Shown: positions 7,867 to 16,500 of the stretch, in pieces | How the letters are laid out: each line of letters opens with the position of its first letter | How positions within the stretch are numbered: position 1 is the first letter of the stretch | Assembly (NCBI GenBank): GCA_964470965.1 | Contig: CAYYIS010000067.1 | Location: forward strand, 1 to 24,402 | DNA from: CAYYIS01 sp964470965 | GTDB taxonomy: Bacteria > JAAXHH01 > JABIQT01 | DNA: 24,402 bases | Reading direction: 5' to 3' | The notes under the pieces: generated by a model | The model's input: only the letters and a program-made list of their open reading frames with translations | Databases searched by the model: none | Told to the model about the DNA's origin: nothing | Made by a program: the position numbers and the translations under genes

Positions 7867-9159
7867 ATGAAGCGCCTGAGTGGCTTTGTTTTAGGATGTA
7901 TGGCCGTCTTATTTGCCGCGTCGACCGGTCAGGCACAGAGCGGCGAAGCCGGCAAAAAAGTGACATATACCGACATCCAGCCTATTTTCAGAGCCAACTG
8001 CATGGACTGTCACCGCCCGGGTGAAATAGCGCCCATGTCGCTATTAACATATGAAGAAGCCCGGCCCTGGGCCCGCTCCATAAAAAAAGAAATCAAGCGT
8101 CAGACCATGCCGCCCTGGCACGCTGCCAAAGGTGTGGCTCATTACCGAAACGACCAATCTCTGAGCGATGATGAAATCGATCTCATCATCGCCTGGGTGG
8201 ACGGCGGCGCTATGCGGGGAGACCCCGCCAAAATCCAGCAGCCACCGGAATACGTGGAGGGATGGCAGCTCTCAAACATTCTTAATCGCCCGCCCGATGT
8301 GGTGCTGCACATGCAGGAAGAATACACTGTGCCCGCCGCCGGCGAAGACCTGAATCTGTCCTTTGAAATACCGACAGAATTCAAGCGGGATTACTGGGTC
8401 ATCGCATCGGAGGTCCGCGGTAACCCCCGGGTGGTGCACCACAATACGGCCAGCGTGGTCGGTCCCGACGGCACGCGTGACCGAACCGGGCGATTGTCCA
8501 GTGCCGTTCCGGGTAAATTGTACGATTTGTTCGGACCGGAAAACGCCAAATTGATCAAGGCCGGATCGACGATTCGATTTGGAATGCACTACCATCCCTA
8601 TGGAAAGAAAGAAAATGACCGTTCAAAGATCGGTCTGTGGTTCGCGAGGGAGATGTTTGACTGGCGCGTGTACTCATCCGTGGTGGCGGATCCCGATCTC
8701 AAAATTCCACCGGGGGAAGGGAACTACCTGAGTGTCGGAGAATACGAATTCACAGATGATTCCGAGATCACAGCCATGAAACCCCACATGCATTATCGGG
8801 GCAAGGATATGGAATACAAGGTAGTATTCCCGGACGGACACGAGAAGGTCTTGCTCCATGTGCCAGAGTACGATTTTAACTGGCAGACCAATTACGAGCT
8901 TGCCGTGCCGTTCACAGTGCCCGCCGGTACCAAAATGATCGTAACGTCTCATTTCGACAACTCACCCACTAATCCATGGAACCCGGATCCCGAGGTAGAG
9001 GTTCGCTGGGGTGATGATTCTAGGGACGAGATGATGGAAGGCTGGTTCGATTTTCGTCGTAAACTGAAGTTGGAGATAGCCCCGGAGGATCTTGAGCTGG
9101 CACCGGATGAGTTCGCACATATAAAGCCCCCGGCCGGAGTGGGTGAAGAAGACAGGTAA
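7867..9159 (+). CDS. secreted c-type cytochrome fused to PHM-like dicopper (ascorbate-dependent type) monooxygenase domain
   Basis: Exported redox protein of 430 residues. A signal peptide (MKRLSG..., hydrophobic to ~18, cleavage near GQAQ) is followed by a small cytochrome-like domain. This has a covalent heme site CMDCH (Cys45, Cys48, His49) and Met81 in MPPW as likely axial ligand. Residues ~145-400 match the copper type II ascorbate-dependent monooxygenase (PHM/DBH) fold with its copper ligands in order: His191-His192, HYH (241-243), HMHYRGK (His307, His309) and DEMM (Met389/390). In PHM these build the CuH and CuM sites that hydroxylate C-H bonds, so the fold and both sites appear intact. 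The start was moved inward from 7819 because AAGGGGG lies five nucleotides before the ATG at 7867 and a signal peptide begins there. It is the first gene of a three-gene copper-themed operon. The substrate is unknown. Confidence 0.87.
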   Translation: MKRLSGFVLGCMAVLFAASTGQAQSGEAGKKVTYTDIQPIFRANCMDCHRPGEIAPMSLLTYEEARPWARSIKKEIKRQTMPPWHAAKGVAHYRNDQSLSDDEIDLIIAWVDGGAMRGDPAKIQQPPEYVEGWQLSNILNRPPDVVLHMQEEYTVPAAGEDLNLSFEIPTEFKRDYWVIASEVRGNPRVVHHNTASVVGPDGTRDRTGRLSSAVPGKLYDLFGPENAKLIKAGSTIRFGMHYHPYGKKENDRSKIGLWFAREMFDWRVYSSVVADPDLKIPPGEGNYLSVGEYEFTDDSEITAMKPHMHYRGKDMEYKVVFPDGHEKVLLHVPEYDFNWQTNYELAVPFTVPAGTKMIVTSHFDNSPTNPWNPDPEVEVRWGDDSRDEMMEGWFDFRRKLKLEIAPEDLELAPDEFAHIKPPAGVGEEDR

Positions 9160-9172
9160 CATCTGCGGAGAC

Positions 9173-9207
9173 GACGCGCGCTGGCCTTACAACTGCCACG
9201 CCGCGTC
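9173..9207 (+). other. intercistronic stem-loop
   Basis: GACGCG (9173-9178) pairs with CGCGTC (9202-9207), and inside it TGGC (9182-9185) pairs with GCCA (9195-9198) across a symmetric 3x3 internal loop. It fills most of the 66-bp gap between the cytochrome gene and the next gene and has no U-tract. Possible roles are an mRNA processing or stability element or partial attenuation. No function is demonstrated. Confidence 0.3.
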
Positions 9208-9225
9208 CGGTTTACGGAGGGAAAG

Positions 9226-9831
9226 ATGTTTAGAATAAAATCAATTGCTCCTGTTCTGGCTGCGTTTTTTTTCCTTGTTCAACCCCTCAAAGCAGAAGAA
9301 GGCCCGGTCGGGAACTGGAATATCAAGGTGAAGGTCGGACATGTAGGTGAAGGTATTCGGGTCGTTGTTTTGCAGGTCAAGGAAAGCAGCGCCGGGTTCA
9401 CGGCCATGATGTCCAAGCTGAACGGCCGAATGGACGACGTGGACGAGCTGACCTATAACAAAGAGAATGGCAGCCTGGCGATGACGTTCGGTTCTTACGA
9501 ATACAACCTTATGTTTGAAGGTGACAGTTTACGTGGAACAGTCATGAGTCCCACGGGCGAACAGACGGTTACCGGCAGTCGACAGGATTCTTTGCGGCTG
9601 CACGGCGATGCCGTGGAACCCCTGCGACGTTCCTGGACGGGAACTATCCAGAACCTGGACGGCACGCTCCTGTTGAAAACTCGCCGCGGATTTGACACCT
9701 ATTTTGTCAACGCGGATGAATTCATGGACCAATTGAAGGAATTTGAGGGGAAATCGATTCGTGTCACCGGCTGGTGGATCAAGACTAAAATCAAGATCCA
9801 GAAACTCGAAGCCCCGCCTCCGGGCCGATAA
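9226..9831 (+). CDS. small secreted protein, unrecognised family
   Basis: A 201-residue protein I do not recognise. It opens with a clear Sec signal peptide (hydrophobic core APVLAAFFFLV, probable cleavage after PLKA). The mature part begins with a beta-rich segment, GNWNIKVKVG, then alternating strands ending in YNLMFEGDSLRGTVMSPTG. That pattern resembles small lipocalin-like or similar beta-barrel domains. The C-terminal ~65 residues (WTGTIQNLDGTLLLKTRRG to the KSIRVTGWW segment) could be a second small beta-domain. The mature chain has no cysteine and no obvious metal motif. GGAGG five nucleotides upstream gives a strong start. It sits between the cytochrome-copper monooxygenase and the metal-binding protein and stops 4 bp before the next ATG, so it is probably an accessory of the same extracytoplasmic system. 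Confidence 0.75.
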   Translation: MFRIKSIAPVLAAFFFLVQPLKAEEGPVGNWNIKVKVGHVGEGIRVVVLQVKESSAGFTAMMSKLNGRMDDVDELTYNKENGSLAMTFGSYEYNLMFEGDSLRGTVMSPTGEQTVTGSRQDSLRLHGDAVEPLRRSWTGTIQNLDGTLLLKTRRGFDTYFVNADEFMDQLKEFEGKSIRVTGWWIKTKIKIQKLEAPPPGR

Positions 9832-9835
9832 CGCT

Positions 9836-10816
9836 ATGATTCTTGCCATCCCCTTGCTCCTGCTGCTCATCGCACCGGCGCAAGCGCAGGAATCCACTAA
9901 TCCGATGTCTATCGATATGCTCCCGGCAGACTACCTCGCCGACGTTCCGGCAGATTCCATTGTGACCGGATATCTCTGCCCGATGCATCCCGGGGTTACG
10001 GCGGAGAAGGCGGGTGCCGCCTGTTATATCTGCGGCATGGCCCTGGTCGACGGCAGCATCAAGATGCCCCACGCCAGCCATGACCCGCATTATGGCGGGA
10101 TTTTCTTCATGGCCCGTGACACCTGGCACCACATCGAAGGAACCATGCCGGCGCCGGGTGTATTCCGCTTCTATATGTACGACAACTATTCCATCCCCAT
10201 GACTAACATGTACGCAGCAGGCCGCCTGATCTTCCAGGAATTCCGCGATGAAAACGGTGATCAGTTGCGGCCACCGATCGAAACCCCACTGGTTGAAAGT
10301 CCGGACGGTGTGTCCTTCATTGTTACGGACAGACGGCTGCAGCTCGAACGGGATTTTCATATACTGGTTAAATTTAAATCGGAACAGGAAGAAGAGGACA
10401 GGTTCGACTTTGCTTTTTATGATTACTCTGTAACCGAGGAACAGGAAAAGGGGCAGGCCCGCTTTGAACCTGAAAAAGACCTGACTTCGAAACTCAAAAT
10501 ACCGGAGACCAGAGTAGAAATCCTCCTGGCCATTGACGCCCGAGTTGAAAAACTGGGTAATTTGATCGAGAGGAGTAAGCTGAATGAAATCTTTTTGCCC
10601 GCCCTGGAGATAAAGGATCTGGCTCTGACATTGACGGACAAGCCGGGAGACCTGGACGACGCAGAACTCAACCAACTGAAAATTGCAGTAAAATCGATTA
10701 TCAGGTCCGCCTGGTGGCTCGATGCATATGGTGACTATGGCGATAAACCCGAATCCGAAAGGTCCTTCCGGATTTTGAACGAAAACGTTAATATTATCGA
10801 ATCACTTTACCGTTAA
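9836..10816 (+). CDS. secreted protein with CPMHP...CxxCGM heavy-metal-binding domain
   Basis: A 326-residue exported protein. The signal peptide (MILAIPLLLLLIAPAQAQ) is followed by a heavy-metal-binding domain: YLCPMHP (Cys48), then CYICGMAL (Cys63, Cys66). This signature is found at the ends of CopA-type ATPases and CusB-like adaptors, where it binds copper or related metals. A His/Met-rich stretch (MPHASHDPHYGG) and a conserved-looking FFMARDTWHHIEG segment follow, then beta-rich and helical parts of unknown function. The frame is open upstream to a TTG at 9743 inside the preceding gene, but only the ATG at 9836 gives a signal peptide. It lies 4 bp after the preceding stop with no Shine-Dalgarno, so translational coupling is likely. 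It is plausibly a copper carrier, sensor or chaperone for the monooxygenase encoded two genes earlier (inference). Confidence 0.8.
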   Translation: MILAIPLLLLLIAPAQAQESTNPMSIDMLPADYLADVPADSIVTGYLCPMHPGVTAEKAGAACYICGMALVDGSIKMPHASHDPHYGGIFFMARDTWHHIEGTMPAPGVFRFYMYDNYSIPMTNMYAAGRLIFQEFRDENGDQLRPPIETPLVESPDGVSFIVTDRRLQLERDFHILVKFKSEQEEEDRFDFAFYDYSVTEEQEKGQARFEPEKDLTSKLKIPETRVEILLAIDARVEKLGNLIERSKLNEIFLPALEIKDLALTLTDKPGDLDDAELNQLKIAVKSIIRSAWWLDAYGDYGDKPESERSFRILNENVNIIESLYR

Positions 10817-10827
10817 TGGATTACATG

Positions 10828-10908
10828 ACCGAATACGCATTCGGTAGCCGTAAAGAGTAGGTCCAGGTCGACCGAACGGAATGACGTACGCAGGACCCCT
10901 TCCCTGCG
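10828..10908 (+). other. two stem-loops in the gap before the alpha/beta hydrolase gene
   Basis: ACCGAAT (10828-10834) pairs perfectly with ATTCGGT (10839-10845) over a 4-nt loop. CGCAGG (10889-10894) pairs perfectly with CCTGCG (10903-10908). No U-tract follows either. The first may end or process the upstream operon transcript. The second lies just upstream of the GGAG ribosome-binding site of the next gene and could affect its access. Confidence 0.35.
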
Positions 10909-10925
10909 GATTGATTGCGGAGTAA

Positions 10926-13205
10926 ATGATCCAACGCCTCCAGCGCTTCTCAGGATTTCTCAAATCACTCACTATCGGGCACCATGCCTGGTCCGGTGCA
11001 AGCGCAGCACTGCTGATATTCTCCAGTCTCTTCATATTAACCGCCGCATACAACAGGATATTCCTGACAGGTCCTGGTTTAGGTGTATTTCTCGCTGTTC
11101 TGAAACAGATCGGATATTTATTACTGTTCAGCACCGGCGTGCTGTTGACAGTTCGGCTGATTCGTCATCTCCCGGCCCTCTTCACGTTAATCCTGGTTGC
11201 CACGCTGGCCGTCCTGGACTTCCACTTCGGTCGGGGGGAATGGGAAGCTCAGCTTCTCATGATCGGTGGCGTGTCTGCAGCCGTGGCGATCTTCGGTGCG
11301 GGAATCGCGGTTCTCATACGGGGTGGTCGGGAGGCCACTGGAATACAACGCCTAGTAGCGATGTCCGGATCGTTTATCGGCGCCATCGCCCTTCTGGTGG
11401 GCGGTTACCTTTTTTTGCGTGCCGGCCACGACGTACCGGAGCCGAAAAACGCGGCCCTGCTGAGTAAGGCGGACGTTTCGGAAATCAAGCTGTCCGATCC
11501 TTCTCTCCCGGGCGACCTTGCCGTATTGACGGTCACCTATGGCAGCGGCAAGGACCGTCACCGTGCGGCTTACGCCCAGGAAACCGATATCATCACGAAA
11601 CCTGTGGACGGGTCTTTGATGGTGGAAGGCTGGGACAGAAACACCGGATGGGCAAGGACGCAGTACTGGGGGTTCGGACCTGAGGCGCTGCCCATTCAGG
11701 GTCGGGTTTGGTATCCGGACGGTGACGGACCGTTTCCCCTGGTGCTGATGGTACACGGCAACCATTCCATGGAGGAATTCTCGGACTCCGGATACGCCTA
11801 CATGGGCAAACTGTTGGCAAGCCGCGGTATCATACTCGTTTCCGTGGATCAGAACTTCCTGAACAGCAGTTTCTCCAGCCGCCTGGACGATGGCCGGCGG
11901 CCATGGACAATGGAACTGGATGCCCGCGGCTGGCTCCTCCTGGAACACCTGAAGGTCTGGGACACCTGGAACAATCAGCCTGACAATCCATTCTTCGGGC
12001 GAGTAGATATGGATCGCATCGCCCTGATGGGCCACTCCCGGGGCGGAGAAGCCGTTGCTATTGCCGCCATGTTCAACCGGTTCACGCACTATCCTGATGA
12101 CGCATCCCTCACTTTTGACTACCAATTCAACATCAGGGGTGTCGTAGCAATCGCTCCGGTCGACCGTTACCTGCCCGCCGGATTATGGACCACCGTTCCG
12201 GATGTCAATTATCTCGTCCTCCATGGTTCGCACGATGCCGATGTCCAGTCGTTTCGGGGTTCCCGACAGTTCGAGCGTGTATCCTTCAGCGGTGAACAGT
12301 ACAACTTCAAAGCTGGACTATACATATACGGCGCAAACCATGGTCAGTTCAACAGTGTTTGGGGCCGGGCGGACACCTCGTTCCCGGGGAAGAATCTGTT
12401 AAACTTGCGGGATATCATGCCCGGGAAAGACCAGCGGAAGATAGGGAAGGTATTTATGTCCGCCTTCCTGGAAATTTGTCTCAGGGATAAAAGAGGTTAT
12501 CTCCCTTTATTCAGGGATTATCGCGCCGGCAGGGAATGGCTTCCGGAAACCGTTTACCTGAATCATTTCGAAGATACAACCTATGAGTACCTGGCCACGT
12601 ACGATGAAGATATCGATGTGACGACAGGAACGTATCCTGGGACCGTTACATCCGGTGAAAACCTGACCCGTTGGCTTGAGCGCCGTGTGGCCCTCAAGCA
12701 AAACGATAAAGCCACGAATGCCGTTTATCTGGGATGGGACAACGAATCCACCGCGGACACGGCATCCTATACCATAAAGATTCCGCCTGATGCGTTTACC
12801 CTCGGCAATAATCATAACCTGGTTTTTACACTTGCAGACGCCAAAGAAAAGCCTGATCCAAAGCACAAAGAGTCCGAAGGTGCTCCAACGGATCCAATGG
12901 ATCTCACAGTAGAAGTCACCGATTCCACCGGGCGTTGGTCTCGGATTCCTCTAAGTAGATTCTCGCTCTTGCAACCGCAACTCGTAGTGCAGGTGCGCAA
13001 GGCGGATATGTTCAGTACATTGAAAAAATCAGAACCGGTGTACCAGGGCTTTGAATTCCCACTCTCCGATTTCGTTGAATCGAATCCCAACCTGGATATT
13101 GGGTCGTTACTTGGTGTCCGTTTTGTGTTCGACAGGTCTCCGCGCGGGGTGGTGATCCTGGACAACGTGGGATTCAGGAAGAGACTGGATAATGAAACTT
13201 CCTGA
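10926..13205 (+). CDS. membrane-anchored alpha/beta hydrolase with C-terminal beta-sandwich
   Basis: A 759-residue protein. Residues ~25-165 contain about five hydrophobic helices. Residues ~260-480 form an alpha/beta hydrolase domain: LMVHGNHS (oxyanion region near 278), nucleophile elbow GHSRGGEA (Ser371), an acidic residue after LHGSHDAD (Asp437 or Asp439), and catalytic His472 in GANHGQF. The serine-hydrolase triad therefore looks complete. The rest (~540-759) is beta-rich, ending GVVILDNVGFRKRL, like a carbohydrate-binding or jelly-roll domain. An active site outside the membrane is likely but topology is not proven. The specificity (dienelactone hydrolase-, PAF-AH- or feruloyl-esterase-like) cannot be assigned. 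GGAG three nucleotides before the ATG supports the start. It lies 109 bp after the metal-binding protein gene on the same strand and may or may not be cotranscribed with it. Confidence 0.82.
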   Translation: MIQRLQRFSGFLKSLTIGHHAWSGASAALLIFSSLFILTAAYNRIFLTGPGLGVFLAVLKQIGYLLLFSTGVLLTVRLIRHLPALFTLILVATLAVLDFHFGRGEWEAQLLMIGGVSAAVAIFGAGIAVLIRGGREATGIQRLVAMSGSFIGAIALLVGGYLFLRAGHDVPEPKNAALLSKADVSEIKLSDPSLPGDLAVLTVTYGSGKDRHRAAYAQETDIITKPVDGSLMVEGWDRNTGWARTQYWGFGPEALPIQGRVWYPDGDGPFPLVLMVHGNHSMEEFSDSGYAYMGKLLASRGIILVSVDQNFLNSSFSSRLDDGRRPWTMELDARGWLLLEHLKVWDTWNNQPDNPFFGRVDMDRIALMGHSRGGEAVAIAAMFNRFTHYPDDASLTFDYQFNIRGVVAIAPVDRYLPAGLWTTVPDVNYLVLHGSHDADVQSFRGSRQFERVSFSGEQYNFKAGLYIYGANHGQFNSVWGRADTSFPGKNLLNLRDIMPGKDQRKIGKVFMSAFLEICLRDKRGYLPLFRDYRAGREWLPETVYLNHFEDTTYEYLATYDEDIDVTTGTYPGTVTSGENLTRWLERRVALKQNDKATNAVYLGWDNESTADTASYTIKIPPDAFTLGNNHNLVFTLADAKEKPDPKHKESEGAPTDPMDLTVEVTDSTGRWSRIPLSRFSLLQPQLVVQVRKADMFSTLKKSEPVYQGFEFPLSDFVESNPNLDIGSLLGVRFVFDRSPRGVVILDNVGFRKRLDNETS

Positions 13206-13531
13206 TTCCCAAGACATACGGAAGGGTAGCGGGCGAAGGCGGTTGACGAAGGTCACCACACTAGATCGATGAATTACCGCTAAAATATCTCGTATTACCA
13301 CTTAGATGTTTCCTGCGATGGACTCGGTAAACTGGTGGCTGCGTTACCAGCGAGAATCCACCTATTATAATTCGGCTGATCTCATTTCAGTTTTCACCTG
13401 CTGGCTAAGTTGAGAAGCGCCGACTGGGGTGCCGTCTTCCGATCCGGGCGGCATGGCCTGGGGCTGATATACGCTCTCACACACTCTAAAGTATCTGAGT
13501 CCGAGGAAACGCATTTACGACCTGGCAGGAT
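13206..13531. other. gene-free spacer between convergent genes
   Basis: These 326 bp separate the hydrolase stop from the stop of the minus-strand propeller gene. I find no credible coding frame, tRNA or U-tract terminator. The only structured element that stands out is the nested stem-loop listed separately at 13319-13360. Confidence 0.6.
13319..13360 (+). other. nested stem-loop in convergent spacer
   Basis: Three stacked helices can form: TGGA (13319-13322) with TCCA (13357-13360), CTCG (13323-13326) with CGAG (13351-13354), and CTGGT (13332-13336) with ACCAG (13346-13350). A 5-nt bulge sits on the 5' side, a 2-nt bulge on the 3' side, and the apical loop is 9 nt. No U-tract follows. It could be a 3'-end structure of either transcript or a small RNA element. 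No known family was recognised. Confidence 0.3.
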
Positions 13532-16500
13532 TTAAGAGGCCACCTTCAGCGTCTGCTGAAGCTCCTTCAAGTGTCGTTCCAGGATCACCTCGATGTCTTC
13601 CAGCCTCTGATGGGCGTCCCGCCCCGGCTTCTGGTCGGCGTTCATGAGCATGCCGTACAGGTAGGTCAACTGGCGCATCAGCATGGGCTTCAGCTGGGCA
13701 CCGACTTTGCCTTCCTTAATCTGGATCAGCGCTTCTTCGATTCCTGACAGCCTCTGTGTGAACGCTTCATCGCGGGAAGCGACACCGGATGCCAGATCGG
13801 ACCTGGCGGAACGAATCTGGCGTACCGCCTTGCGCAGGTCTGTGATGCGATCACGGATGCGGATATTCAGATTAAACTGTTCCTCCAAATCAGCCATGGT
13901 CACGTTGTCTTCGGCGACCCTGGGATCTATCTTCAGTTCGAATGTACCTGTTTCGCTTTGACTCCCGGCAGTAAACCGGACCTGGTACATCCCGGGAACG
14001 GCCATAGGGCCCCGCCCCCCGTTGGCCCCTTCTTCAACCGCTATCGGACCTGGATAACGCAGATCCCATGCGAAACGGTGCATTCCGGCGTCGCCGGCAA
14101 GTACGGGAGTGCCGCGGGGGTGTGTGTCCGTAGCCGAGCTGTCGGTTGAATAGCTCCTTACCAGATTTCCGGTCTCATCCAGAATTTCCAGTATCACATT
14201 ACCGTCCGGTGCATCGTCTCCAACATAGTAGTAGAATATCGCACCAAACGGCGGATACTCGGGCGCCGCGCCGTCATCCACGCTTCGGGCCCCGGACCAC
14301 CGCATACGGTAAACGTCCTCGGGCTGGAACAAATAGGCATCCGCCCTGCTTTGCCGCTCGGTTACATGGTGCAGGGGGGATATATCATCCATGATCCAGA
14401 ACGACCGCCCCATGGTCGACAACACGAGGTCCTTCCGGTGGACTTTGATGTCCGTAATCGGCGTGGTAGGCAGATCAAGCTGGAACGTCTGCCAGTGGGC
14501 CCCATCGTCGAACGAGATGTACATACCGAATTCCGTACCTGCGTACAGCAGTCCCTCCCGATCCGGATCTTCACGCACCGCGCGTGTGGGATAATCCGCC
14601 GGGATACCATTGGTGCCGGTCGTTAAACGGATCCAGTTCAAACCATAATCTTCCGTCTTATATATGTATGGCTGCCAGTCGTCCAGCATATACCGGTACA
14701 CCGCCACATACGCTTTTCCAGGTTTGTGCGGTGACGGCTCGATAGTCTGAACGCGTCCACCCGGTGGAAGATCCCGAGGCGTGATATCGGTCCAGTTGGA
14801 ACCGCCGTCGCGGGAGATATGGATAGGGCCGTCGTTGGAGCCTACCCACAAAACGCCTGCTTCGTGCAGTGATTCCCGAATCTGGTAAATAGAACTGTAG
14901 ATCTCTTCGCCGGTTATGTCACGCGTGATTGGCCCACCGGAATACCCCTGTTTGTCCGATTCGTTGGCGGTAAGATCCGGACTGATCACCTCCCAGGTTT
15001 TTCCCTCATCCGTCGTTTTGTGGACATACTGGGAAGTATGATAAATGACTCCCGGATCATGGGGCGAAATCTCTATAGGTGATGTGCGCTGGAATCTGTA
15101 GGGCATTTCGCTCGCTGCGTGACCATAGTTGAAATGGGGATACACCCAGTAATGCTGCTCCTGGCCGGTCCGCGCGTTGTACCGGCTGAAACGACCTTTG
15201 CAATTGCCGTAGATAATATCAGGATCCAGCGGGTGAACCGCGATTGGGCCGGTTTCGCAACCCGCGACGCGCCGCCAGTGGGCCTTAGGGGAGAGCGGAC
15301 TGCTGGCTGTAGGCGGGAGGCTGGGAATCATGATGGTGCTGTTGTCCTGTTGTTCACCGTACAACCAATAGGGGAACCGGTTGTCGACAACCACATGGTA
15401 CAGCTCAGCGGTAGCCTGGTTGTATTGTGAAGACCAGGTCTTTCCACCGTCGAGACTGACATTGACACCACCGTCATTGGCCTGGAACAAGAACTTGGAA
15501 TCATCCGGATGGATCCAAAGGTCATGGTTGTCCCCATGGGGCACGCGCATACGGACAAACGTACTCCCGGCGTCTGAAGATTTGAAGAAGCCTTCGTTGT
15601 TCACATAAACGGTGTTTTCGTCCTGAGGGTCCGCCGTGAGGTAGGTGTAGTAGAAGGGGCGATTCGTCAGGCTCTTCTGATCGTTGACATGCTGAAACGA
15701 TCCCCCGCCGTCGTCGGATCGGTAAAGTCCGTTTTCACCGACGGGCGCCTCCATGAGCGCGTATAGCCGCTGCGGATTGGCAGGTGACAGGGAAAGGCCG
15801 ATTTTACCGACGAGCCCCTGCGGCAGACCATTGGAGAGTTTCGACCAGGAATCACCGCCATCCATGGTTTTATAGATGCCGCTTTCGGCACTTCCGCTGA
15901 TAATGGTCCATGGTTTTCGCTCACCGCGCCACAACGCCGCATATATCTCTTCGGGATTTATCGGGTGCATCGCCAGTGCGATTGCCCCCACCGTGTCGGA
16001 ATGTGCCAGCACAAGTTCCCAGCTGCCACCGCCGTTTTCTGAACGGTAAACTCCGCGCTCCCGGTTCGGACCGAACAGGTGTCCCAGTGCCGCGACGTAC
16101 ACGAGATCCGGATCCTGAGGATGGATGGCGATGGCGCCGATCTGGCCCGCTTCCGGCAGGCCCAGATAGGTCCAGGATTTGGCACCATCCTCAGTTTTGT
16201 AAACCCCCCGTCCCGTTGACACATTACTCCGAACACTGGCGGACCCGGTGCCCGCATAAATGATGTCGGAATTGGAAGGCGCAACGGCGACATCTCCAAT
16301 GGAGCCTACCTTGAAATATCCATCGGACACGTTCTCCCATTTGATACCGTACGTCGTGGACTTCCACACGCCGCCACCTGTCGCCCCGAAATACAAGACG
16401 GTAGGATCTCCCGGAACGCCAGTAACGGTCGTTACCCTCCCCCCCCTGTACGGTCCGACCATTCTGTAGTCCAACCCTTCGAAGAATTTCGGATCGATTA

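Noticed and set aside
9791..10675. 294-codon open frame on the minus strand
   Set aside because: It is antisense to the secreted metal-binding protein gene, which has a signal peptide and CPMHP/CxxCGM motifs. The antisense product is low-complexity and unfamiliar.
11352..12125. 257-codon open frame on the minus strand
   Set aside because: It is antisense to the alpha/beta hydrolase domain with an intact GHSRGG elbow, so it is a shadow frame.
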